From assembly GCF_014206875.1 (NCBI RefSeq), contig NZ_JACIJO010000001.1, positions 868,001-932,000 on the forward strand: a stretch of 64,000 nucleotides of DNA, written 5' to 3'. This document shows positions 8,669-15,577 of the stretch, in pieces (the first letter of the stretch is position 1; each line of letters opens with the position of its first letter). A program made the translations under genes and the position numbers. The notes under the pieces were generated by a model. The model was given only the letters and a program-made list of their open reading frames with translations, ran no database searches and was not told where the DNA came from. The DNA is from Algoriphagus iocasae. Lineage in GTDB: Bacteria > Bacteroidota > Bacteroidia > Cytophagales > Cyclobacteriaceae.

Positions 8669-9172
8669 TTAGAATCCAAGTTGTTTCTTCTTAGAATAGG
8701 AAAACTCCATGGTGGTTTTTTCTCCATTCTCTTCCAATTCTAGCCAAAGCTGCATTTCATCTCCCAAACGTTTCATTGTAAAACCGTCAAACCAAATCGT
8801 GTTTGGCCCGGTTTCCACTAATCTAAAAACAGTCCACTCTTCTTTTTCTTCCCAGCCAGAAAGGTCAGGATTGAAGTGTTTCAGTTTCAGGTAAAAAGTA
8901 TCTCCCTCCTGAACCATATTCATGAATTCAGTGAATACCAATTTGCCTTCGCTCCAAAATCGAAACGTTCCCACCATATTACCATCCACTGGGGGCATCC
9001 AGGTCTCATCACATTCCCCGCCAAGGCCTGTTCCAGTCCAGTAACCCACAAGCCAATCTAGCTCTTCAATTGAACCGGTTCCCGGTTTTTCACCTTCGTT
9101 TAAATGTTTTATTTGAGCAAAAAGAGGGGATGATATAAAAATGAAAAATAGAAGGTAGAGTAGTGGTTTCAT
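8669..9172 (-). CDS. DUF6265 exported protein
   Basis: Secreted protein of 167 residues. The ATG at 9172 is chosen because it begins a classical signal peptide (MKPLLYLLFFIFISSPLFAQ); the longer frame to 9283 begins at a non-signal stretch inside the iscA-like gene. The mature part is a small beta-rich domain with LDWLVGYWTGTGLGGECDETW and VGTFRFWSEGKLVFTEFM, which matches the DUF6265 family (lipocalin-like barrel, function unknown). It follows the iscA-like gene by 34 bases on the same strand, but nothing links the two functionally. Confidence 0.8.
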   Translation of the reverse strand: MKPLLYLLFFIFISSPLFAQIKHLNEGEKPGTGSIEELDWLVGYWTGTGLGGECDETWMPPVDGNMVGTFRFWSEGKLVFTEFMNMVQEGDTFYLKLKHFNPDLSGWEEKEEWTVFRLVETGPNTIWFDGFTMKRLGDEMQLWLELEENGEKTTMEFSYSKKKQLGF

Positions 9173-9206
9173 AGGTAGGTATTTGCCTATGAATTTAAGA
9201 AAAATC

Positions 9207-9521
9207 TTAGAGATCGTGTCGCTTTGGAATGTCAGGGTTGATGAAAGTAAACCCTCTTGCTTCGTCACTTTCGAAAAAATCAATTTGCATTCCCATCAAG
9301 AACATGAAATGTCGTTTTTCTATCAAAACAGGTATTCCAGCGATTTCAAATTGTTGATCATCTTCTTTTGGTTTATCAAAGCCTAAGGCATAGGACATGC
9401 CTCCACAGCCACCACCTTTTACACCTACCCGTAAACTGTAATCTGAGGGGATGTTTTTATGTGACATGATGTTTTTGATCTCAGCCTCAGCCTTTTCTGT
9501 GATTTGAACTGGAATAATCAT
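9207..9521 (-). CDS. A-type Fe-S carrier paralogue lacking the C-terminal CxC
   Basis: HesB/IscA-family protein of 104 residues. The ATG at 9521 is used; the in-frame codon at 9530 is TTG. The N-terminal half keeps the first cluster cysteine in VGVKGGGCGGMSYALGF (Cys39). The family normally ends in a second motif with two cysteines (CGCG); here the end reads FINPDIPKRHDL with no cysteine at all. The window has a second, complete copy at 28051-28377. The missing ligands mean it cannot bind a cluster in the standard way as a three-cysteine carrier; it could use a dimer with one cysteine each, or act in another role. Confidence 0.9.
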   Translation of the reverse strand: MIIPVQITEKAEAEIKNIMSHKNIPSDYSLRVGVKGGGCGGMSYALGFDKPKEDDQQFEIAGIPVLIEKRHFMFLMGMQIDFFESDEARGFTFINPDIPKRHDL

Positions 9522-9631
9522 GTGAGTCAAATGTTTTTGGCGCGGAATTGGTTCGTTTTCGATTCAAATTTACGATCTCTTCAGTTTTAAGACAGGGATT
9601 ATTTACAGATATTCGAGAGAAATTGCCAATT

Positions 9632-10153
9632 ATGGATTACGCGATAGATTTATTGAAGATTTTGTTACCTGCCGGTATCGTCCTTTATGGGATGTACTTG
9701 GTGGTGGTTTCTTTCCTTTCCAAAGAAAGAGAGAAGATGCTTGTCGAGTTGAAAACTCAAAATTCCCAGACAATTCTGCCTATTAGGCTGCAGGCAGCAG
9801 AAAGGCTTTGTTTGCTTTTGGAGCGGATTTCTCCAAATAATCTGGTAAGAAGGTCGAACCCTGGCTCAGTAACGGCCGCAGAATTGCACTCTCTATTATT
9901 GCATGATGTGCGAGAAGAATTCAATCATAATTTTTCCCAACAGGTTTATTTCTCAGAACAAACTTGGGAGGCTGTTAAAAATGCGGTTGAAAGTGTCAAT
10001 ACAATCATAAACCAAAGCAGACAGTCTGTAGATGCTGAAGCGACCGGAATGGAATTGGCAAGAGCAATTTTTACAAAATCTTTGGAGCAAAATAACGATG
10101 CGGTTTCTTATGCGTTAAGACAGGTAAAATCAGAAATCAACATTTACTTCTAA
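9632..10153 (+). CDS. Conserved membrane-anchored protein (DUF7935-like)
   Basis: Protein of 173 residues. The ATG at 9632 gives one N-terminal membrane helix (LLKILLPAGIVLYGMYLVVVSFL) and a helical cytoplasmic body; the longer frame begins with TTG and adds residues that do not look like protein start. The body has RLQAAERLCLLLERISPNNLVRR and VREEFNHNFSQQVYFS, a pattern that I recognise from a conserved Bacteroidota family of unknown function. It is followed after three bases by the YkvA-family gene, so the two are likely co-transcribed. Confidence 0.75.
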   Translation: MDYAIDLLKILLPAGIVLYGMYLVVVSFLSKEREKMLVELKTQNSQTILPIRLQAAERLCLLLERISPNNLVRRSNPGSVTAAELHSLLLHDVREEFNHNFSQQVYFSEQTWEAVKNAVESVNTIINQSRQSVDAEATGMELARAIFTKSLEQNNDAVSYALRQVKSEINIYF

Positions 10154-10156
10154 ATC

Positions 10157-10570
10157 ATGACTACTCTTAAATCAAAAGCGACAGAAGCGGTGGATAAAGC
10201 AAAAAAGCTTTTTGGAAAGCAGGTGGATGCGTTGATGATACAAGAGGAAAAAGTCAAAGATTTAGTTTCAAATACTGTCAAAAAGCTTGGCAAACTGGGA
10301 GAAGATTCTAGGATTAAGAAGCTTGTGTCGCCGCTTGGAGTTTTTATTCGGATGATCAAAGCTCATTTTAATGGAACTCATAAACTGGCCGGAAGTACCT
10401 TAGGATTGTTGCTTTTAGGATTGGTTTACTTCATTTCTCCATTGGATATTGTGCCTGATTTTCTCGGGTTTTTTGGTTTTGCAGATGATTTGTCTGTCAT
10501 CTTGGCGATCTATGCGAAGGTGAAAGATGAAATTGAAGAATTTTTGGATTGGGAGAGAACTCAAGTTTGA
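10157..10570 (+). CDS. YkvA-family (DUF1232) membrane protein
   Basis: Protein of 137 residues with the DUF1232 signature YFISPLDIVPDFLGFFGFADDLSVI near residues 85-115, which forms a short membrane hairpin. The N-terminal 60 residues are lysine-rich and helical (SKATEAVDKAKKLFGKQ). The family is widespread and of unknown function. It lies three bases after the preceding membrane-anchored protein. Confidence 0.9.
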   Translation: MTTLKSKATEAVDKAKKLFGKQVDALMIQEEKVKDLVSNTVKKLGKLGEDSRIKKLVSPLGVFIRMIKAHFNGTHKLAGSTLGLLLLGLVYFISPLDIVPDFLGFFGFADDLSVILAIYAKVKDEIEEFLDWERTQV

Positions 10571-10601
10571 TTGAGACTGTTAGTTCTCAAATTCCAATAG
10601 T

Positions 10602-11234
10602 ATGAGCCAACAGATTACCCATCCGATTACCTCGGAAATACTACAATCCGCACTTTCTTATCCTATTTACCGACAGTTAATTGATCAGCTTTTAGCTTCT
10701 GGAAAAACTTCCGGAACAAACCATTCGGAGGCGAATATCAATTATACCAAAATGAATGTCGCTCGAATGAAGCGAGTGGAAAAGACCGGAAAAGTGTCTT
10801 CGGAAATGGAAGCTTTGGTGAAAAGTATCCAAGAGCCACAGGTTTGGGTGGTGATTACGGAAGCCTGGTGCGGAGATGCTTCGCAAAATATTCCTTATCT
10901 GGCGAAGTTGGCTGAGCTCAATTCAAATATTGATCTAAAACTGATTTTCAGAGATGAACATCCTGAAGTAATGGATCAATACTTAACAGAAGGGGCTAGA
11001 TCAATTCCTAAACTGATTGCATTATCACAGGATTTAAGCGAGGAATTGTTTACTTGGGGTCCAAGACCAAAATTTCTTCAGGATAGATTAAAAGCTTATA
11101 AATTAGATCCGCAAGGTGTCAGCTCAAAAGAATTTAGCGAAGGAACGTATCTTTGGTATGCAAAGGATAAAAACCAGGCGATAGAAAAAGAACTTATGGA
11201 GGTGATTTCACAATATCAAGAAATGCTATGGTAG
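10602..11234 (+). CDS. Thioredoxin-family protein with C-G-D-A in place of CxxC
   Basis: Cytoplasmic thioredoxin-fold protein of 210 residues (Thioredoxin_9 type, common in Bacteroidota). The active-site region reads VVITEAWCGDASQNIPYL, so the first cysteine is kept and the second of the usual CxxC pair is alanine. The cis-proline loop is ARSIPKLIALS. A C-terminal extension of about 70 residues includes WGPRPKFLQDRLKAYK. A single redox cysteine argues against a normal disulfide reductase role. Its end overlaps by seven bases the NAD(P)H-binding gene. Confidence 0.88.
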   Translation: MSQQITHPITSEILQSALSYPIYRQLIDQLLASGKTSGTNHSEANINYTKMNVARMKRVEKTGKVSSEMEALVKSIQEPQVWVVITEAWCGDASQNIPYLAKLAELNSNIDLKLIFRDEHPEVMDQYLTEGARSIPKLIALSQDLSEELFTWGPRPKFLQDRLKAYKLDPQGVSSKEFSEGTYLWYAKDKNQAIEKELMEVISQYQEMLW

Positions 11235-11941
11235 TAGCACTAGTCTCAGGAACTTCAGGCATGGTCGGGATGCAGCTTTTGCATCAACTTCTGTCTAGCT
11301 ATGATTATGTCATCAGCGTGGGGAGAAGAAAGCTTGCCATCAAACACCAGAATCTGGTTCAGTTGGAAGGAGACCTGTCTCAAGTTAATTCCTGGGATTG
11401 GGAGCATTTGCTCGTTTTAGATTCTTTGGGAGGAGAGTTTAATTCACTCAAAGAGAATATTGTAGAAAAGAAGGCGGAAATACATGCTTTTTCATCCTTG
11501 GGAACAACCATCAAACAGGCAGGTTCCAAAGAACGATTTTTTCAGATTGATCATGATCTGGTAATAGAATTTGCAAAATGGGCAAAAGATTTAGGCGCTA
11601 CCAAATTCCTCTATGTTTCTTCCTCTGGTGCGGATGCCAAATCATCCATTTTCTATAGTCAGACAAAAGGTAAAACAGAAAATGATTTAAAAGATTTGGG
11701 ATTTGAGTACCTAGGGTTATTCAGACCCTCCTTATTATTGGGAAATAGGTCGGAGTTTCGACTTGGTGAACAAATTGCCACGATTGTTATGAAGCCATTG
11801 GTTTGGTTGAAATTGTTTAAGAACATTCGCCCAATCTATGATTATCAAGTTGCCAAAGCCTTAGTAAGGACAGCCCTTTCCAAAAACTCTAATTCAGTAG
11901 AAATCATCTCCTCCGGAGAAATGCAAGACATAAGCAAATGA
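11228..11941 (+). CDS. NAD(P)H-binding short-chain oxidoreductase (TIP30-like)
   Basis: Rossmann-fold protein of 237 residues related to the HTATIP2/TIP30 and atypical SDR group. The nucleotide-binding loop is VSGTSGMVGMQLLHQLL with the basic GRRK after the second strand, which favours NADPH. FLYVSSSGADAKSSIFYSQTKGKTE carries the Ser/Tyr/Lys region (Y-S-Q-T-K). The C-terminal part has LFRPSLLLGNRSEFR. The substrate is unknown. It overlaps both neighbours (seven bases upstream, four downstream with dtd), so it is in one operon with them. Confidence 0.85.
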   Translation: MVVALVSGTSGMVGMQLLHQLLSSYDYVISVGRRKLAIKHQNLVQLEGDLSQVNSWDWEHLLVLDSLGGEFNSLKENIVEKKAEIHAFSSLGTTIKQAGSKERFFQIDHDLVIEFAKWAKDLGATKFLYVSSSGADAKSSIFYSQTKGKTENDLKDLGFEYLGLFRPSLLLGNRSEFRLGEQIATIVMKPLVWLKLFKNIRPIYDYQVAKALVRTALSKNSNSVEIISSGEMQDISK

Positions 11942-12390
11942 TTGTAGTAATCCAACGAGCCTCAGAAGCATCGGTAAAAATTGATGGCAAAACCAAAGCA
12001 GCGATAGGAACAGGCCTGATGATTTTATTGGGAATCGAGGAAGCAGATAGTCAGGAAGATATTGATTGGTTATCGAAGAAGATCGTGAATCTCAGAATTT
12101 TCCCGGATGAAAATGGAGTGATGAACAAAAGTTTGTTGAACGTGGACGGAGAGATTCTTTTGATTTCTCAATTTACGCTGCATGCGAGTACCAAAAAGGG
12201 AAATCGCCCATCTTACATCAAGGCTGCTAAACCGGATATTGCTGTTCCCATGTATGAAAAGATGATTGATGCTTTGCAAAATGATCTTGGAAAATCCATC
12301 GGAACAGGTGAGTTTGGTGCAGATATGAAGGTCTCCTTAGTGAATGATGGCCCGGTAACCATTGTAATGGACACCAAAAATAAGGTTTGA
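11938..12390 (+). CDS. dtd: D-aminoacyl-tRNA deacylase
   Basis: Removes D-amino acids, and mischarged glycine, from tRNA. The 150 residues match the DTD family. Motifs are the start MIVVIQRASEASVKIDG, the active-site SQFTLHAST and the C-terminal VNDGPVTIVMDT, a variant of the NGPVT motif with the cis Gly-Pro that checks chirality. The ATG overlaps the preceding gene by four bases. Confidence 0.95.
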   Translation: MIVVIQRASEASVKIDGKTKAAIGTGLMILLGIEEADSQEDIDWLSKKIVNLRIFPDENGVMNKSLLNVDGEILLISQFTLHASTKKGNRPSYIKAAKPDIAVPMYEKMIDALQNDLGKSIGTGEFGADMKVSLVNDGPVTIVMDTKNKV

Positions 12391-12466
12391 TTTCTGCTTC
12401 TATTTTTTGAATGCCTTCGGGTAAGAACAGGACAGGGATTTTAGGGATCTGGTTTACATTACTCAG

Positions 12467-13951
12467 ATGAAGCCCATCTTAATCTTATTTCTGGTAGCAT
12501 GTTCAATTGCTATTTCTGCCGATTTCCTAAAGCCAGCGAAGTCCAATAATAGTTCTTTAAATCCTGAGCAAAATACCAAACCAAATATTGTCTTTGTGCT
12601 GGCAGATCAGTGGCGAGCTCAGGAAGTGGGATATGCGGGAAACGATCAGATTATTACTCCAAACCTCGATAAACTGGCTTCGGAAAGTTTGGTTTTTGAA
12701 AATGCGATAACGACAATGGCCGTTTGTGCTCCTTGGAGAGCTAGTTTTTTGACAGGTCAATATCCACTGACGCATGGAGTGTTTTACAATGATAAACCAC
12801 TTCCAAATGAAGCTTTGACTTTCGCAGAAATCTATAAAGAGGCAGGATATCAAACTGGATATATTGGTAAGTGGCATTTGAATGGGCATGCAAGGGGAGC
12901 AGACCCTTTTAGTGCTCGGGATCAGCCCGTTCCAAAAGATCGACGACAGGGTTTTGATTACTGGAAAGTGCGGGAAGTAACACATAACTACAATAACAGC
13001 TTCTATTTTGATGAAAATGACGTGAAGAATACTTGGGAAGGCTACGATGTTTTTCCTCAGACGGATAGTGCCATTAGCTACATTACCAAAAACAAGGAGA
13101 ATCCATTTGTGTTGATGCTGTCATATGGCCCTCCGCATGATCCGTATTTTTCCGCTCCAAAGGAATATCAAAAATTATACGATGCCGGAACTTTGAAATT
13201 GAGGCCGAATGTGCCGGAAGAATTTCAGGATAGTGCCAGAAGGGTTTTGGCGGGATACTATGCCCATGCTACGGCAATTGATAAGGCTATTGGGGATTTG
13301 CTGGAAGGAATAGAGAAAGCAGGAGTTGCAGATAATACCATTTTTGTATTTACTTCCGAGCATGGAGATATGCTGATGTCTCGAGGGGCTTTGAAAAAGC
13401 AAAGGCCGTGGGATGAAGCGATCAAAGTGCCTATGTTGATTCGGTACCCTGGGAAATTCGGTCATGAAAGTCGAGAAGTTTTTGACCCGATTGGAACACC
13501 GGATATCCTTCCAACTTTGCTTGGTCTTAGTGATATTCCCATTCCCAAATCCATAGAAGGAAAAGATTTTTCAGGAAACCTTTTGGCAGGAAAAGACCTT
13601 GGGAATGAAGCAACTCTGATCATGTTGCCAGTTCCATTTCATGAATGGCAGTTCAAAAATGGAGGAAGAGAGTATCGGGGAATCCGGACAAAAAGATATA
13701 CCTATGTGAAAGATCTTTTGGGCCCTTGGCTTTTGTATGACAATGAGAAAGATCCTTACCAGCTAAATAACCTTGTGGATCAAGACGAATACAAGGATTT
13801 GCAAAAGGAGATGGAAGGAATTCTGAAGAAGAAGCTAAAAGCAACGCATGATAAATTTCTGCCGGCAGACGAATATATGACCCAATGGAATTATTTATAT
13901 GATCGCACTGATAGTTTGAGGGCAGAAAATTACCTTCAGGTCGATAGGTGA
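12467..13951 (+). CDS. Type I sulfatase, exported
   Basis: Sulfate ester hydrolase of the alkaline phosphatase superfamily, 494 residues with a signal segment in the first 20 to 25. The catalytic motif is C87-A-P-W-R91 followed by ASFLTGQYPLTHG, in which Cys87 must become formylglycine. Other active-site elements are NIVFVLADQWR (metal Asp/Gln), GKWHLNGH and FVFTSEHGDMLMSRG. The C-terminal subdomain runs to the end with YTYVKDLLGPWLLYDNEKDPYQLNNL. No formylglycine-forming enzyme lies in the window. The substrate is probably a sulfated polysaccharide, but no SusC/D or other lyase operon flanks it closely. Confidence 0.92.
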   Translation: MKPILILFLVACSIAISADFLKPAKSNNSSLNPEQNTKPNIVFVLADQWRAQEVGYAGNDQIITPNLDKLASESLVFENAITTMAVCAPWRASFLTGQYPLTHGVFYNDKPLPNEALTFAEIYKEAGYQTGYIGKWHLNGHARGADPFSARDQPVPKDRRQGFDYWKVREVTHNYNNSFYFDENDVKNTWEGYDVFPQTDSAISYITKNKENPFVLMLSYGPPHDPYFSAPKEYQKLYDAGTLKLRPNVPEEFQDSARRVLAGYYAHATAIDKAIGDLLEGIEKAGVADNTIFVFTSEHGDMLMSRGALKKQRPWDEAIKVPMLIRYPGKFGHESREVFDPIGTPDILPTLLGLSDIPIPKSIEGKDFSGNLLAGKDLGNEATLIMLPVPFHEWQFKNGGREYRGIRTKRYTYVKDLLGPWLLYDNEKDPYQLNNLVDQDEYKDLQKEMEGILKKKLKATHDKFLPADEYMTQWNYLYDRTDSLRAENYLQVDR

Positions 13952-14046
13952 GAAGGAGAGAAAAGGTTGATGAATTTTCATTCCGTCAATTATTGATTGG
14001 CTGAATATATTTTTCAATCTTTCGAGCCCTATTAAACAGCATTCTT

Positions 14047-15528
14047 TTGTCAGATACAATAATATCCATCCAGCAGGCCACCATTTTATTTAAAGCCCAA
14101 CAAGCCTTTCAAAACCTCAACTTCCATTGGGAAAAGGGGCAGAATTGGGCGATTATTGGGGATTCAGGTTGGGAACTCACCGCTTTTATAGAAACTCTAA
14201 GAGGGAATACTGTTTTATCGGATGGTCATATCGATAGACCATTTTCTAAGAGTTATGTAGAAAGGAAAACTGCAGCGGGAGAAGTAAATAGCTTTCGGGA
14301 TTTGATTGCTTATGTATCCCAAAAGTATGTTTTTAAGAATCGTTCCCACATCCAGAACTTTTATTTCCAACAACGCTTCAATTCTTCTGAATCTGAGGAA
14401 ACTGCCAGTGTCCGAGAGTATTTGCTCGAAGTAATCCCCAAGGTTGAAGGACCTTGGAATCTTGAAAATGTAGCCAAATTGCTTCGATTAGAGGCTTTGT
14501 TGGATAAATCACTTTTGAAGTTATCCAATGGAGAAACTAGGAGATTAGCGATTGCTTTAGGCTTGATGCAACAACCAAAGATTTACTTGCTTGACCAGCC
14601 CATGACTGGATTGGATGTGAAAAGTAGGGAAGAGTTTGGAGAGATTTTGAAGGCAATTTCCAATGCTGGTGTGCAAGTATTATTGACAACTTCTGGAAAT
14701 GAAATCCCTGAAGGCATTACACATATTGCCAAAGTGTCAAAAACTGGGATTGCGAACACTTGGTCCCGTTCTGAATTTCAACTGGAAAATATTGAACCGC
14801 TGCAAAGTCCTTCCTGGGATTGGCAATTATTAGATTCTTTGCTTCCAAAAGATCGTAACAAGTTGGATGTTGAGGTAATCAAGCTAAAGGATGTGACCAT
14901 CAAATATGGAGAGAAAGTAATCTTAGATCGGTTGAACTGGAAAGTGAAAGCAGGGGAAAGGTGGTTGCTAAAAGGGAACAATGGAGCTGGAAAATCAACC
15001 TTATTGAGTTTGTTGATCGGGGAAAACCCACAAGCATATTCACAGGACTTTTGGCTATTTGGTAGGAAGCGAGGTACTGGAGAGAGCATTTGGGATGTGA
15101 AGCGACCCACTGGTTTTGTGGCGCCCGAGCTTAGCCGCTATTTTCCAGCAAATCAAACTTGTCGCAAAGTAATTTTATCAGGGCTTTTTGATACCATGGG
15201 ATTATTTAAAAAGGTAAGTCCAGAACAGGAGGAGTTGGCAAATCGTTGGATCAAGTTGTTCAATTTAGAACCCCTTCAACAAACAGTCATTCAGCGATTG
15301 TCATTGGAGCATCAGCGATGGACATTGCTTGCGAGAGCATTGATCAAGCAGCCCAAATTGTTGATTCTCGATGAGGCTTCCCAGGGAATGGATCAGATTC
15401 AAAGAAGGCTTTTTAAAGAAACTGTTCAGCAAGTATGCGAGCGAAGTGGGATTACATTAATCTATGTAAGTCACTATGCCGAAGATGTTCCGGAAGTGGT
15501 GGATAAGGTGATGGAGTTGTGTAGATAA
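14047..15528 (+). CDS. Twin ATP-binding cassette protein, ModF-like, with degenerate first half
   Basis: Soluble protein of 493 residues with two ABC ATPase domains in tandem, as in ModF. In domain 1 the Walker A reads GDSGWELT (38-45) with no P-loop lysine and Walker B ends LLDQP, so the catalytic Glu is Gln; its signature LSNGE (159-163) is intact. In domain 2 Walker A is GNNGAGKST (310-318), Walker B LLILDEAS (D442, E443), but the signature is degraded to LSLEHQR. Thus only one composite site, domain 2 Walker with domain 1 signature, looks able to hydrolyse ATP. The start codon is TTG; an in-frame stop lies at 14002 and there is no ATG between it and this TTG. No permease or binding protein is adjacent. 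Confidence 0.88.
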   Translation: MSDTIISIQQATILFKAQQAFQNLNFHWEKGQNWAIIGDSGWELTAFIETLRGNTVLSDGHIDRPFSKSYVERKTAAGEVNSFRDLIAYVSQKYVFKNRSHIQNFYFQQRFNSSESEETASVREYLLEVIPKVEGPWNLENVAKLLRLEALLDKSLLKLSNGETRRLAIALGLMQQPKIYLLDQPMTGLDVKSREEFGEILKAISNAGVQVLLTTSGNEIPEGITHIAKVSKTGIANTWSRSEFQLENIEPLQSPSWDWQLLDSLLPKDRNKLDVEVIKLKDVTIKYGEKVILDRLNWKVKAGERWLLKGNNGAGKSTLLSLLIGENPQAYSQDFWLFGRKRGTGESIWDVKRPTGFVAPELSRYFPANQTCRKVILSGLFDTMGLFKKVSPEQEELANRWIKLFNLEPLQQTVIQRLSLEHQRWTLLARALIKQPKLLILDEASQGMDQIQRRLFKETVQQVCERSGITLIYVSHYAEDVPEVVDKVMELCR

Positions 15529-15577
15529 GATAATTCTACTTCTTGGGCTAAGCCCGAGGCTATGAAATCAGCAAAAA

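Noticed and set aside
12557..12985. Minus-strand ORF of 142 residues opposite the first sulfatase
   Set aside because: Covers the conserved sulfatase N-terminal domain; no motif on its own strand.
15542..15558. Hairpin CTTGGGC-TAA-GCCCGAG after the twin-ATPase gene
   Set aside because: One G-T pair, a 3-base loop and no T-run, so it is not convincing as a terminator.
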